Source of the DNA: Kofleriaceae bacterium
GTDB taxonomy: Bacteria > Myxococcota_A > Polyangia > Haliangiales > Haliangiaceae
Direction: 5' to 3'
Length of the DNA: 64,000 bases
Assembly: GCA_020633495.1 (NCBI GenBank)
Contig: JACKDR010000010.1
Location: 124,001-188,000, forward strand
Below the pieces are notes generated by a model. It saw only the letters and a program-made list of their open reading frames with translations, was not told the origin of the DNA and searched no databases. A program made the position numbers and the translations under genes. Within the stretch, counting starts at the first letter, position 1. Every line of letters starts with the position of its first letter. This document shows, one piece after another, positions 42,431 to 51,876 of the stretch.

Positions 42431-43375
42431 TCAGCGCGTCGCCGGGCGCCGGCACAGCACGTGGGTGGCGGCGGTGCGCAGATCGGCCTCGGACCAGCCG
42501 CGGAAGCGCGGCGCCAGGCGGGCGCGGGCCAGGCCGGGCTCGCCGGCCAGCGCGTCGGCGTCGGTCTCGACCCAGCGGTGCTCGGGGAGCAGCAGCCGCC
42601 GCACCGCGATCGGCTCGAGGCCGGCGGCGACGAACGCGGCGACCACCTCCGTCGACGACAGCCGGTTGTGGAAGGTCAGGGCGCCGCCGAGCAGCGCGCG
42701 GTACGCGGCGTCGGGCAGCGCCAGGTGGGCCATGAACGGCAGCGACTTGTCGGCGTGCCACAGGTGATCGCGGTGATCGATCACGTGCGACGCGACGCCG
42801 CCGGGCAGGACCACCCGCGCCACCTCGCCGAGGAACCGCGCCAGCGTCGCCGGCGACAGGTGCTCCAGCGCGCCGCCCGAGTGGGCGAGCGCGACCCTGG
42901 CGTCGGCGAGCGGGATCGTCGCGGCGGCGACGCCGGCGTGCACCGCGCCGCCGAGCCGCGCGATCGCGGCGGTGGCGTCGTCGTCCCAGCGCAGGCCGTC
43001 GACGACGTCGCGCCGGGCCGCGGTCGCGCCCGGCAGGTCGGCGGCCAGCACCGCGTCGACCGAGCGCGCCAGGTAGCGGCTGCGCACCGCCTCGGCGCCG
43101 GTGATGATCGCGGCGCGGCCGGTGACCAGGTACGCGGCGAGCGCGGGCAGCGGCGCCGGCCCGGGCTCGTGCAGCCACACCGGCGCGTCGTCGAGGTCGA
43201 GCCCGCAGGCGTCGCGCCACAGCCGCACGTAGCCGGGCCAGACCCGCGCCTGCTTGACGATGTGACCGACGCCGGTGCCCAGGGCGCCGCGGGTCAGCGC
43301 CCGGTACGCCGCGACCCCGCCGGGCAGGCGCCCGACGGTGGCCAGCCCGGCGCCCTTGATCAGGCCGCGGAGCAC
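42431..43375 (-). CDS. SAM-dependent methyltransferase-like protein
   Basis: 314 residues from a GTG that lies inside the end of the VanW-family gene (16-base overlap). YLVTGRAAIITGAEAVRSRYL, VDGLRWDDDATAAIARLGG and ARVALAHSGGALEHLSPATLARFLGEVARVVLPGGVASHVIDHRDHLWH match the last part of a class-I methyltransferase ('SxxxLEHL...v.r.LkPGG...h.iD..DH'). The SAM-binding loop is degenerate. Overlap with VanW suggests coordinated synthesis in cell-envelope or secondary-metabolite modification. Substrate unknown. Confidence 0.7.
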   Translation of the reverse strand: MLRGLIKGAGLATVGRLPGGVAAYRALTRGALGTGVGHIVKQARVWPGYVRLWRDACGLDLDDAPVWLHEPGPAPLPALAAYLVTGRAAIITGAEAVRSRYLARSVDAVLAADLPGATAARRDVVDGLRWDDDATAAIARLGGAVHAGVAAATIPLADARVALAHSGGALEHLSPATLARFLGEVARVVLPGGVASHVIDHRDHLWHADKSLPFMAHLALPDAAYRALLGGALTFHNRLSSTEVVAAFVAAGLEPIAVRRLLLPEHRWVETDADALAGEPGLARARLAPRFRGWSEADLRTAATHVLCRRPATR

Positions 43376-44205
43376 GTCGCCTCCGTCGGCGCCGGCAGCA
43401 CCAGCGCCGGATCGTACATGACCCGGGCGCGGTTGTGCGCGATCTCCTGGTCGCACAGCAGCGTGCCGTCGACGCGGACGATGCGGCGCCGGATCCGGTT
43501 CTCGCGCCACCAGCCGTCGGGCTCGCGCACGAAGCGGTGATCGTGCTCGACGACCTCGACCCGCCAGCCGGGGTCGCGCGCGGTGCGCAGCTCGCCGACG
43601 AGCTCACCGTCGCGGACCGTCAGCCGCAGCGTCACCGGCGCCGCCAGCGGGTTGGCGAACCGCAGGTCGGCGTGGTTGTAGGCGACCGTGGCGCCGAGCG
43701 CGAACGGCGCGGTGCGATCGCGATCGGGGAACAGATCGAGGGCGTGGCGGTGGCGCTCGATCACCCGCATGCCGCCGGCGAGCGCGAGCTGGTAGACCAG
43801 GTTCGACACCTTGCAGGTGCCGCCGCCGATCGCCAGGGTCGGCCGCGCGTCGTGCAGCTCGAGCCCGGGGCGGAAGCCGCGCCACCGCGCCGGCCAGCCC
43901 ACCGTCCACAGGAACGACATGACCTGGTGCGGCGCGATCACCAGGCCGTCGACCCGCGCCGCCGCGGCGCGGACGTTGGCGGCCTCCTCGGCGCTCGGCC
44001 ACGCCGGCGCGCCGGCGGCGACGGTGCGGACCAGCGGCGACACCCGGCGCGCCAGCACGAACGGCGCGTCGAGCTCGGGATCGCGGCGGCGCGCGGTCGC
44101 CGGCCACTGCAGCAGGCGCGCCGGGAGATGACGCAGGCGCGCCACCGCCACCCGCACCGGGTACGGCGCGACCCGGCGCGCCCACGCCCTCGAGGCCTGG
44201 ATCAT
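43360..44205 (-). CDS. VanW family protein
   Basis: 281 residues. The central signature NVRAAAARVDGLVIAPHQVMSFLWTVG...GFRPGLELHD...AIGGGTCKVSNLVYQLALAGGMRVIERHRHALD matches VanW (G(y)..a..i..g....GGGiCQ.s..ly.a.l.agl.i..R..Hs). Lys replaces the usual Gln after GGGTC. VanW occurs in glycopeptide-resistance clusters but has no established catalytic activity. The rest of a resistance cluster is absent, so it is likely a housekeeping paralogue. No signal peptide is obvious. Confidence 0.85.
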   Translation of the reverse strand: MIQASRAWARRVAPYPVRVAVARLRHLPARLLQWPATARRRDPELDAPFVLARRVSPLVRTVAAGAPAWPSAEEAANVRAAAARVDGLVIAPHQVMSFLWTVGWPARWRGFRPGLELHDARPTLAIGGGTCKVSNLVYQLALAGGMRVIERHRHALDLFPDRDRTAPFALGATVAYNHADLRFANPLAAPVTLRLTVRDGELVGELRTARDPGWRVEVVEHDHRFVREPDGWWRENRIRRRIVRVDGTLLCDQEIAHNRARVMYDPALVLPAPTEATCSAA

Positions 44206-44264
44206 CCGGGACCCAACGTCCGGGGCGTCGCGATGATTCCCCGGGCGGGTATGGGCACGTCCCC

Positions 44265-45764
44265 TCACGCGATGCCGGGCGGGCGACGGTCGCGCCACGG
44301 CCGGGCCACCTCGGCCTGCGACGCCACCCGCAGCAGCGTCGCCTCGTCGCCGAAGCGGCCGACCAGCTGGACGCCGACAGGCAGGCCGTCGTCGGTCCAG
44401 TACAGCGGCAGGTTGCACGCCGGCTGGCCGGTGGCGTTGAACGGCGCGGTGAACGGCGCGAAGCCCCATGCGTTGGCCGCGATCTTCTGGATCGCGCCCA
44501 GCTTGTGCAGCAGGCCGCCGACCGGCAGGCGCTGCGCGACCTCGAGCATCGCGGCCTCGGCGCCGTGCGACGCCAGCGCGCCGATCGCGACCGGCGCCTG
44601 GGCCAGCGTCGGGGTCAGCAGCAGATCGTACCGGGCAAAGAACGGGGCCAGGCGGCGGCCCAGGGCCCGGACCCGCCGGGTCGCCTGGGCGAACTCGCTC
44701 GCCGACAGCGCGGCGCCGAGCCGCGCCATGACCAGCGTCTCCTTCTCGAGGTCGCCGACGTGGGCCTTGCGGCCGATGACGCGCTCGAGCTCGGCGACGT
44801 CGGCGGCGGTCTCGCCGACCAGCATGTGGACGAAGTCGATCGAGAGCTGCGCGGCGTCGAACTCGGGGTGGTCCTCGACGACGTCGTGGCCGAGGTCGCG
44901 CAGCAGCGCCGCGGCGTCCTCGACGGCGCGGACGCACGCCGGGTCGACCTCGGCGGGGATCAGCGCCCGCGACGTGTACGCGATGCGGAGCCGGCCCGGC
45001 GCCGCGCCGACCTCGTCGAGGAACGGCCGCGCCGGCGGCGGCGCGACGTACGGCGCCCCCGGATCGGGGCCGTGGACGGCGTCGAGCATGGCCGCCGAGT
45101 CGCGCACCGAGCGGACCAGCACGTGCTCGATCGCGCAGCCCTGCCAGGCCTCGGCGACGTCGGGGCCGATCGGCGTGCGCGCCCGGGTCGGCTTGAGCCC
45201 GAACAGGCCGCAGCACGACGACGGGATCCGGATCGAGCCGCCACCGTCGCCGCCGCCGGCGATCGGCACCAGGCCGGCGGCGACCGCCGCGCCCGAGCCG
45301 CCGCTGGAGCCGCCGGGCGTCCGCGACGTGTCCCACGGGTTGCGGGTCGGCCCGAACGCCACCGGCTCGGTGACCGGCAGGATGCCCAGCTCGGGGGTGT
45401 TGGTCTTGCCGACGACGATGACGCCGCTCTTGCGGTAGCGCGCCGCCATCTCGGTGTCGGACGGCGCGACCCAGCCGCGCATCAACCGCGTGCCCGACGC
45501 CTGCGGCTCGCCCTGCCACGTCGACACCAGATCCTTGGCCAGGAACGGCACGCCCCAGAACGGGCCGGCGTCGTCGGGCCGGGGCCGCTCGGCGGCGGCG
45601 CGCGCGCTGTCGTACATGCGGTGGATCACCGCGTTGAGCCGGGGGTTGTCCTGCTCGATGCGGCGGATCGCCTCCTCGACCAGCTCGCGCGGGTGCACCT
45701 CGCCGGTGCGGACCAGCTCGGCGAGGCCGAGCGCATCGTGCGCGAGGTAGTCGGATGGCTGCAT
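44265..45764 (-). CDS. Amidase-signature family hydrolase
   Basis: 499 residues from the ATG at 45764. The Ser-cisSer-Lys triad is seen: FLAKDLVS (Lys), RTPGGSSGGSGAAVAAG (cis-Ser), and GGGDGGGSIRIPSSCCG (nucleophile Ser region). GLKPTRARTP and the C-terminal PFNATGQPACNLPL complete the family pattern. Length is normal (~490). The amide substrate is unknown; relatives include aryl-acylamidases and 6-aminohexanoate-cyclic-dimer hydrolases. No GatB or GatC is adjacent, so it is not the tRNA amidotransferase. Confidence 0.92.
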   Translation of the reverse strand: MQPSDYLAHDALGLAELVRTGEVHPRELVEEAIRRIEQDNPRLNAVIHRMYDSARAAAERPRPDDAGPFWGVPFLAKDLVSTWQGEPQASGTRLMRGWVAPSDTEMAARYRKSGVIVVGKTNTPELGILPVTEPVAFGPTRNPWDTSRTPGGSSGGSGAAVAAGLVPIAGGGDGGGSIRIPSSCCGLFGLKPTRARTPIGPDVAEAWQGCAIEHVLVRSVRDSAAMLDAVHGPDPGAPYVAPPPARPFLDEVGAAPGRLRIAYTSRALIPAEVDPACVRAVEDAAALLRDLGHDVVEDHPEFDAAQLSIDFVHMLVGETAADVAELERVIGRKAHVGDLEKETLVMARLGAALSASEFAQATRRVRALGRRLAPFFARYDLLLTPTLAQAPVAIGALASHGAEAAMLEVAQRLPVGGLLHKLGAIQKIAANAWGFAPFTAPFNATGQPACNLPLYWTDDGLPVGVQLVGRFGDEATLLRVASQAEVARPWRDRRPPGIA

Positions 45765-45929
45765 CCTGACAGCGTCGTCGGCCGGCGCCGCGGCGTCAAC
45801 GGTGCGGCCCCGCGACCGCGACCGCCCGGGTGCGGCGCGCGACCGCACGCGCGCGCCCCGCGCTACCCTGCCGGTCGTGATCACGCCGACCCGTCACCTC
45901 CGCCCGGCCCGCGCCGGAGCCGCGCCGGC

Positions 45930-46889
45930 ATGACGACGCCGGCCCCGACGCCGTGCGCGATCTGCGGCGCCCCGCCCGGCCCCGACGTCGAGACCGCGAC
46001 GGTGCCGTCCAACGTGCGCGCCCACCGCGACGAGCGCTTCGCGGTGTGGCGCTGCGGCGCGTGCCGCTCGATCCACGCCCGCGACGACGTCGACCTCGAT
46101 CACTACTACCGCGACTACCCGTTCCTGCGGGCTCGCGACTCGCGGGTGCTGCGCTACTTCCAGCGCCGCCTGTGGCGCCGGGTCGAGCGCGCCGGCGCCC
46201 GCCGCGACCACGCCGTGCTCGACTACGGCTGCGGCGGCGGCCTGCTGGTCACGCTGCTGCGGCGGCGCGGCTGGGCCGGCGCCACCGGGTACGACGCCTA
46301 CGCCGAGGCCTGGGCCGATCCGGCGACCCTCGACGCCCGCTACGACGTCGTCTTCTCCCAGGACGTGATCGAGCACGTCGCCGATCCGCTGGCGCTGCTG
46401 GCCACCTTCGAGCGGTTGTGTCGCCCCGGCGGCCTGATCGCGATCGGCACGCCCGACGCCGCGGCGATCGACCTCGCCGACGTCGACCGTCACCGCCACA
46501 GCCTGCACCAGCCCTACCACCGCCACGTCCTCGCCCACCCGGCGCTGATCGCGGCGGCGCGGGCGCGCGGCTGGCGGCTGGTGGCGCACCACCGGCGCCC
46601 GTACACCAACACGCCGGTGCCGACGCTGAACCAGCCGTACCTGCTGCGCTACCTGCGCGCGTTCGACGACACCGTCGACGTCGCCTACGATCCACCTCGG
46701 GTGTCGTGGCGCATGTTCACGCCGGGCGCCCTGTTCGACGCGGTGTTCGGGGGGCTGCGGTGCCCGCCCACCGAGGGCCTGGCGATCTTCCGGACCCCGG
46801 CGCCGGCGCTGGCCGCGGCGGAGATCGTCGCGGCCGCCGCGCCCGCCGCGCCCGGGGCGCCGCCGCCGTCGGGTATCCTGGGGGGATGA
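45930..46889 (+). CDS. Class I SAM-dependent methyltransferase with N-terminal zinc ribbon
   Basis: 319 residues. N-terminal cysteines (CAICG, then CGACRSIH) form a zinc ribbon. The methyltransferase follows with VLDYGCGGGLLVTLLRRRG, the acidic second-strand region, and YDVVFSQDVIEHVADPLALLATFERLCRPGGLIAIGTPD. This architecture is common among methyltransferases acting on sugars or lipids. The Ala/Pro-rich tail overlaps the next start (GGATGA). Substrate unknown. Confidence 0.85.
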   Translation: MTTPAPTPCAICGAPPGPDVETATVPSNVRAHRDERFAVWRCGACRSIHARDDVDLDHYYRDYPFLRARDSRVLRYFQRRLWRRVERAGARRDHAVLDYGCGGGLLVTLLRRRGWAGATGYDAYAEAWADPATLDARYDVVFSQDVIEHVADPLALLATFERLCRPGGLIAIGTPDAAAIDLADVDRHRHSLHQPYHRHVLAHPALIAAARARGWRLVAHHRRPYTNTPVPTLNQPYLLRYLRAFDDTVDVAYDPPRVSWRMFTPGALFDAVFGGLRCPPTEGLAIFRTPAPALAAAEIVAAAAPAAPGAPPPSGILGG

Positions 46890-47236
46890 GCCGTACCCCT
46901 CGCCTGTGGTCGGCGGCGCTCGTCGCCGGCCTCGCCGCCGTCGCCGCCTGCGTCGTGGTCCCCGCCCGCCCCGCCAGCGTGACGTTCCACGACGAGGGCG
47001 CGCCGGGCGCGCCCGATCTCACCGCGTTCCGCGCCATCGGCGACGGCTGCCCCGCCGAGGCCCGGCTGATCGGGGTCGACGAGGCCGAGGCCAACCGCGA
47101 CGCGCTGTGCGGGCTGCTCGAGCAGTGGGACATCGCGCGCCTCGACGGCGGCGGCTCGATGGCGGGGCCGGGCTACGGCTGCGAGGTCCGGGCCCGCGAC
47201 GACCGGTCGCTGGGCCACGGCATGTGCGTGCGCTAG
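46886..47236 (+). CDS. Small lipoprotein, unknown
   Basis: 116 residues, ATGA overlap with the methyltransferase stop. The signal peptide ends in a lipobox-like AVAAC. The mature part has two Cys pairs (GDGCPAEA...ALCGL and YGCEVRARDDRSLGHGMC) and an EAEANRDALCGLLEQWDIARL helix. No family recognised. The overlap implies cotranslation, not necessarily shared function. Confidence 0.7.
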   Translation: MSRTPRLWSAALVAGLAAVAACVVVPARPASVTFHDEGAPGAPDLTAFRAIGDGCPAEARLIGVDEAEANRDALCGLLEQWDIARLDGGGSMAGPGYGCEVRARDDRSLGHGMCVR

Positions 47237-47238
47237 CT

Positions 47239-47278
47239 CCCGTGCCCGTGCCCGTGCCCGTGGCCGTGCCCGTGCCCG
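47239..47278. repeat. CCCGTG hexanucleotide tandem repeat
   Basis: About 6.7 copies of CCCGTG, one with G in place of the first C, lie just after the stop of the small lipoprotein gene. A variable-length tandem tract in the intergenic space between convergent genes. It may affect RNA 3' ends or be neutral. Confidence 0.8.
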
Positions 47279-47321
47279 AAAGCGCGCCGGTGCACCACGA
47301 CGCACCGCGACCGCCGCCACG

Positions 47322-48479
47322 CTACCGGTCCGGCGTCAGCAGCGCGATCCGCGCGATCCACGGCCCGTCGCTGCCCGGCGGATCGTGGACCGCGGCCTCG
47401 ACCGCGATCCGGCCGGCGTCGTCGACGCCGACCGCCGCGATCAGGCGCGGCTCGTCGACGTCGCCCATGACCAGCGCGTGCAGATCGACGATCTCGCCGT
47501 CGCGCCACAGCACGGCGCGCGGCTGCCAGGCGGCGTCGAGCGCCAGGCCGACGACGTCGCCGGCGTCGGTGATGCCGAGCGCGAGCGCGAGCGGCGGCCC
47601 GTCGGGCAGCCCGGGCAAGATCTCGATCGTCACGGCGAGGTCACCTTCGCCGCGCTCGCCGTCGCCGCCATCGCCGTCGCCGTCGTCCGGATCGCGCGCG
47701 ACGAACGCCACCAGGCGGTGACCGAGCAGCTCGGCGTAGCCGGCGACCGCGCCGTCGGGCCCGATCGCGCGGACGTAGCTGGCCCGCTGATCGACCAGGC
47801 GCGGCAGCGGCGCCGCGGCCGCGTCGGGGGTCCGCCACCGCACCGCGGTGAAGCCGACCTGGCCGTCGACCTCGGTCACGACCTCGCCGACGAGCTGGTG
47901 GTCGGCGCCGATCGCCCACGCCCGGCCGATCGGCCACGCCGGGTCGAGCACCGCGAGCAGCCGCGGCGGCGCCTCCGCCGAGGTCCACACGCACGGCCGC
48001 GTCCCGGCGACCGGACCGACGTCATCGAGATCGCCGACGCTGCCGGCGATCCAGCCCCGGTCGTCGACGGCGACCGCGGTCCCGGTGGTGAACGGCGCCG
48101 GCACCACGAGGTCGCGCCGGCCGTCGGCGCTCCAGCGCGCCGGCACGCCGCCGGCCTCGCCGACGACGACGTCGCCGGCGCTGGCCCACGCCACCGCGCC
48201 GGGTCCGTCGAGCACGGTCAGCGTGCCGTCGGCGCCGACCCGGACCGGCAGCGCGTCGGGGTCGTCCGGGCCCGCGCCGGCGTAGCCGACGACGGCGCCG
48301 TCGCGACCGATCGCCATCGGCACCACGTACGGCGACGACGCCGGCGGCGTCACCACGGTGACCTGATACGCCGCGTCGGCGGCGCCGACCGTGGACGAGC
48401 ACGCACCCAGCGCGAGCGCCAGCGCGCACGCGCTGCCGCCCGGAGACCACCGACGGCGTCGGATCGAGGACGCGACCAT
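47322..48479 (-). CDS. Lipoprotein with HAF/propeller-like repeats
   Basis: 385 residues from the ATG at 48479 with GGGAGG upstream. The signal peptide ends in LALGACSS. Repeats such as PMAIGRDGAVVGYAG, AVAVDDRGWIAGSVGDL, VRAIGPDGAVAGYAEL, LGITDAGDVVGLA and AVGVDDAGRIAVEA match the HAF-type extracellular repeat (a-x-N-n-x-G-x-i-v-G). Five or more copies suggest a closed beta-propeller on the cell surface. An acidic Gly/Asp insert occurs near residue 280. Function unknown. Confidence 0.8.
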   Translation of the reverse strand: MVASSIRRRRWSPGGSACALALALGACSSTVGAADAAYQVTVVTPPASSPYVVPMAIGRDGAVVGYAGAGPDDPDALPVRVGADGTLTVLDGPGAVAWASAGDVVVGEAGGVPARWSADGRRDLVVPAPFTTGTAVAVDDRGWIAGSVGDLDDVGPVAGTRPCVWTSAEAPPRLLAVLDPAWPIGRAWAIGADHQLVGEVVTEVDGQVGFTAVRWRTPDAAAAPLPRLVDQRASYVRAIGPDGAVAGYAELLGHRLVAFVARDPDDGDGDGGDGERGEGDLAVTIEILPGLPDGPPLALALGITDAGDVVGLALDAAWQPRAVLWRDGEIVDLHALVMGDVDEPRLIAAVGVDDAGRIAVEAAVHDPPGSDGPWIARIALLTPDR

Positions 48480-48617
48480 GACCCACCTCCCGGCCCCGCT
48501 GCGGGCACGATCCACCGTGGATCCACCACGCCGGGCGTCAAGCGCGCACGCCCCGCGGGCGCGCCGGCGCCGGGCCGCGACCGGTCGCGGCGGCGCGCCG
48601 ATCGCGCGCGACCCCGC

Positions 48618-49187
48618 TCAGTTACAGCGGGAGTCGCCGTTCTGCAGGTTCTCGATGATCGTGTCGCTGATCTGCAGCGGATCGCAGCCGTGGGTGGTCT
48701 CGCACACCAGATCCCACTGCGGTGCGGCCTGGTCGTGGCACGCGAAGCAGTTGCCGCCGAACGAGTTCGAGACGTCCTCGACGCCGCGCGCCTGGATCGT
48801 GGTGGTCGCGCCCGACACCGACAGGGCGAAGAACTCCCAGTCGTTGGTGGTCGGGTTCCAGCCGGTGGCGCGCTTGACCATCGCCTCCTGAGGGACCAGC
48901 TGCAGGATCGTGCCCACCGGGTAGCGCCCGCCGGTGGCCGACGTCGCCACCGCGACGGCGTCGTCGAGGTGGCCGAGCGGGTTCTTGATGAAGAACTTGT
49001 CGACCTTGGTGCCGTCGCGGATGCAGCCGAAGTCGGCGGCCTGCATGTCGAGGTCCTCCCCGGCGGGGGCGTCGGGCGCCGCCGCGCTGGCGTCGATCGC
49101 GGCGGTGTCGTCACCGCCGCCACCCGCGCCGCCGCCGCACGCCGAGATCGCCACGCCGAGCCCACAGATCACCAGGAGGTTGCGCAT
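48618..49187 (-). CDS. Lipoprotein with a single CxxCH heme motif (cytochrome P460-like or unassigned)
   Basis: 189 residues. Signal peptide and lipobox (VICGLGVAISACG), Gly/Asp linker, then a domain ending GNCFACHDQAAPQWDLVCETTHGC. CFACH could bind c-type heme. The preceding strand pattern (VGTILQLVPQEAMVKRATGWNPTTNDWEFFAL) resembles small heme proteins of the cytochrome P460/'DUF' lipoprotein type found in myxobacteria. Identity uncertain. Confidence 0.65.
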   Translation of the reverse strand: MRNLLVICGLGVAISACGGGAGGGGDDTAAIDASAAAPDAPAGEDLDMQAADFGCIRDGTKVDKFFIKNPLGHLDDAVAVATSATGGRYPVGTILQLVPQEAMVKRATGWNPTTNDWEFFALSVSGATTTIQARGVEDVSNSFGGNCFACHDQAAPQWDLVCETTHGCDPLQISDTIIENLQNGDSRCN

Positions 49188-49269
49188 CGGGGCGCACTCT
49201 AGCCGCTGCGCCCGGCCACCGCGAGGGCTCATCCTGACCATCCGGTTCCCGGACCGATCCGCGCCGCCG

Positions 49270-50064
49270 TCACAGGCGGCCGTGCAGGTGCGCGGTCCGC
49301 ATCAGCACCGTGGCGCCGGCGTCCAGCACCGCCCGCTCCAGCGCGACGTCGTCCTCGACGACCACCAGGATCGACGGGCCGGGCGCCGCCCGCGGCTCGA
49401 CCGCGCGCAGCAGCGCCCCGGCGACGCCGGGCTCGGCGACCCGCAGCGGGAACACGCACGCGTTGCGGGTCGCCAGGCGGGTCGCTCCGACGACGGCGCC
49501 GTCGCGGCGCAGGGCCAGCGGCGTCCAGGCCCCGGCACCGACCGCGTGCGCCAGCAGGCCCGGGTACAGCCCCATCGCGGCCTCGGCCTCGGCGCAGGCA
49601 TCGGCGGCGAGCACCTCGAGCGCGTGGGCGCCGGGCGGCGCCGCCGGCAGCCGCGCCACCGCCGACCACGGCAGCGTCACCGACAGGCTGTCGAACGCGT
49701 GGCGCAGGCCGCACGCGCCGTACAGTGCCATCGCGGCGCGGTTGTCGGGCTTGACGTTCAGACACCACGCCGTCATGCCGGCGGCGCGTAGCCGCGCCGC
49801 GATCGCGTCCATGAGAGCGCGCCCGACCCCGGCGCGCCGCGCGCCCGGCGCCACCACGATGTTGCGGACGTAACCGGTGTCGACGAGCCGCTGGGTGATC
49901 GCGTAGCCGACCACGGCGCCGCCGTGCGCGGCGACCAGCGCGTCGCCGAGGCGCGCCGTCCACGCCTCGCGCGCCAGCGGCGGATCCGCGACGCCGAGCT
50001 CGCCGAACAGCGCGACGTAGGCGTCGTGATCGTCCGCCACCGCGGCGCGCACCGAGACCGGCAT
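49270..50064 (-). CDS. GNAT-family acetyltransferase, probably a double domain
   Basis: 264 residues. The first domain has VRNIVVAPGARRAGVGRALMDAIAARLRAAG (acetyl-CoA loop) and WCLNVKPDNRAAMALYGACGL. The second half (LEVLAADACAEAEAAMGLYPG to VLMRTAHLHGRL) resembles a second degenerate GNAT fold. The frame stays open upstream to an ATG at 50268 (MTELAIFDDVLVAVDALP), but the intervening 45 residues are Ala-rich and unlike a domain, so 50064 is preferred. Substrate unknown. Confidence 0.8.
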   Translation of the reverse strand: MPVSVRAAVADDHDAYVALFGELGVADPPLAREAWTARLGDALVAAHGGAVVGYAITQRLVDTGYVRNIVVAPGARRAGVGRALMDAIAARLRAAGMTAWCLNVKPDNRAAMALYGACGLRHAFDSLSVTLPWSAVARLPAAPPGAHALEVLAADACAEAEAAMGLYPGLLAHAVGAGAWTPLALRRDGAVVGATRLATRNACVFPLRVAEPGVAGALLRAVEPRAAPGPSILVVVEDDVALERAVLDAGATVLMRTAHLHGRL

Positions 50065-50377
50065 CGCGCGATGGTGCCCGCGCCGGCGCGCGCCGACAAG
50101 CGGCGGCGCCACGCCCGCCGTGGCCGGCGCGCCCGCGCCGGCCGATCGGGCCGTCGTCGCCGCCGCCACCGCCGGCAGCGCGCCTGCCGCGTCGCGCGTG
50201 CACGCGGGGTCCCGCGGCAGGGCGTCGACGGCGACGAGGACGTCGTCGAAGATGGCGAGCTCGGTCATGTGGCCGCTGTCACGAGCAAGAAGAAGGCCCG
50301 CCGCCACTCGGGGCCAGTGGTCGGACCGGCGGGTTTCGACCCATGTCGCGCGGGCCGCGCCGGGTCTCCCTGTCGCC
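50065..50377. other. Intergenic space between divergent genes
   Basis: About 310 bases between the GNAT and the frameshifted lipoprotein gene. It holds an open extension of the GNAT frame up to 50268, which I consider non-coding or a separate short peptide. I see no convincing promoter hexamers, RNA gene or repeat. Confidence 0.4.
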
Positions 50378-51864
50378 ATGCCTCGTCTAGGGTTCCTCCT
50401 GCTCCTGTCGATCGCCGCGTGCGGCCACCCCGCGCCGGACCACGCGCCGCCGCCGCCGCCCGGCTCGCGCGCCGGCGCGATCGCCGCGCCGGCGGTGCCC
50501 TCGGTGGCGGTGCCGTTCCGGTGGAGCGCGGGGCCGCTGCCGTGCGAGACCCAGCTGGCGGTGCGCGCGGCCACCGCGACCTGCGCGCGGGACGGGGTCG
50601 AGGTCGAGGTCAGGCTCGGCGGCACGCAGCTGTCGATCGCGCGCGTCGACCGCGCCCAGGTCGCCGGGCACACCCGCTGGTCGGTCGAGGTCGCCCTGGC
50701 CGCGCCCGCGACCGATCCGGTGGTCGCGACGATCCCGCAGGACGGCGTGGTGGTGGCGGCCGCGACCGGCGCCGACGCGATCGAGCTGGCGTTCGTCGAC
50801 CTCGCGACCGGCGCGCTGCGCGGGCGGGCGCGCGTGCCGGTGACCGCGACCGGACCGGTGCAGCTCGAGCGCCGCCACGACGGCGAGCCGCTGCGCGTGC
50901 ACGCCCGCACCGCCGGCGGCGGCGCGACCGCCCTGGTCGATGCGACGACCGCCGCGGTGCTCGGCGTGGCGACGACGCCGGCGGCGGCGATCCGGACCCG
51001 GATGGATCCCGCGGCGGTCGCGGCCGACGGCGTCGCCCGCGCGGTCGCCGGCGGCGACGCGATCACCGCCGGCTGGGACGACGCCCTGGTGGTCCGCCGC
51101 CGCGCCGGCGCCGACGACGACGCCGCGCCGCGCTGGGAGACCACGCTGATCGCCGGCAGCGGGCCGTTCCGCAGCGAGCTGGTGACGCTGCACGTCGCCG
51201 GCGACCTCGTCGTCGGGACGGTCCACCACCCGTCGGCGAGCTGGACCCAGGTCTTCGCGATCGACGCCGCCGACGGCGCCGTGCGGTGGCGCCGCACCGT
51301 CACCGGGATCGGACCGATCGCCCACTCGGCGTACGCCAACCACGTGGCGTCGCGGGTCGACGGCGATCTGCTGGTGGTCCAGGGCGTCGAGTCCGGCGGC
51401 ACCTACGTGTGCACGATCGACCTCGCGACCGGCGCCGAGCGCGCGTGCGTCGACCACCTCGCGGCCGCCGACGTCGTGGCGCCGGCGGCGCCGGCGCACG
51501 TGCCGCCGCCGCGCCTGCGCAGGCCCGGCCGCTGGGGCCGCAGGTCAGCGACACGTCGTGCACGCCGTCGACGGCGCCGCGCGCGGCGCTGTCGGTGCGG
51601 CGCGAGAGCGCGATCAACGTCTTCGGCGTGATCACGACGCCGTCCGACGGCTGCCGACCGCGGCTGTCCGGCGGCATCGCCGGCGATCGCGTCGAGCTCA
51701 CCGTCCAGGACGGCCCGGCGCCGGCCGGCGCCGGCACCTGCGAGTGCCGGATCACGTTCCGCCAGGACGTCGACGATCGCAGCCAGCGCATCGTCGTGAC
51801 CCGCGCGACCCGCCAGGGCACCGACCCGCTCGTCACCGAGCCGGTGCCGACGTTCGGGCCGTAG
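50378..51864 (+). pseudogene. Lipoprotein with propeller-like repeats, split by a frameshift
   Basis: From ATG 50378 the signal peptide (RLGFLLLLSIAACG) and a long beta-rich region with blades such as LAFVDLATGALRGRA, VFAIDAADGAVRWRR and VCTIDLATGAERACVD suggest a PQQ-like propeller. Near 51505 the frame turns Arg-rich, while a different frame from ~51525 reads sensibly (GPQVSDTSC, SAINVFGVITTPSDGC, TCECRITFRQDVDD) to a stop at 51862-51864, 12 bases from the next gene's stop. One indel between ~51500 and ~51535 would join them. It is either a genuine mutation or a sequencing error. Confidence 0.6.
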
Positions 51865-51876
51865 CGGGGCGCGGCG

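Noticed and set aside
43360..44205. Vancomycin-resistance cluster based on VanW
   Set aside because: No vanH/A/X, vanS/R or vanY genes are adjacent; VanW-family proteins are common outside resistance loci.
50065..50268. N-terminal extension of the GNAT protein from an ATG at 50268
   Set aside because: The extra residues are mostly Ala/Gly linker and the ATG at 50064 begins the normal GNAT fold; it remains possible that MTELAIFDDVLVAVDALP starts a tiny separate peptide.
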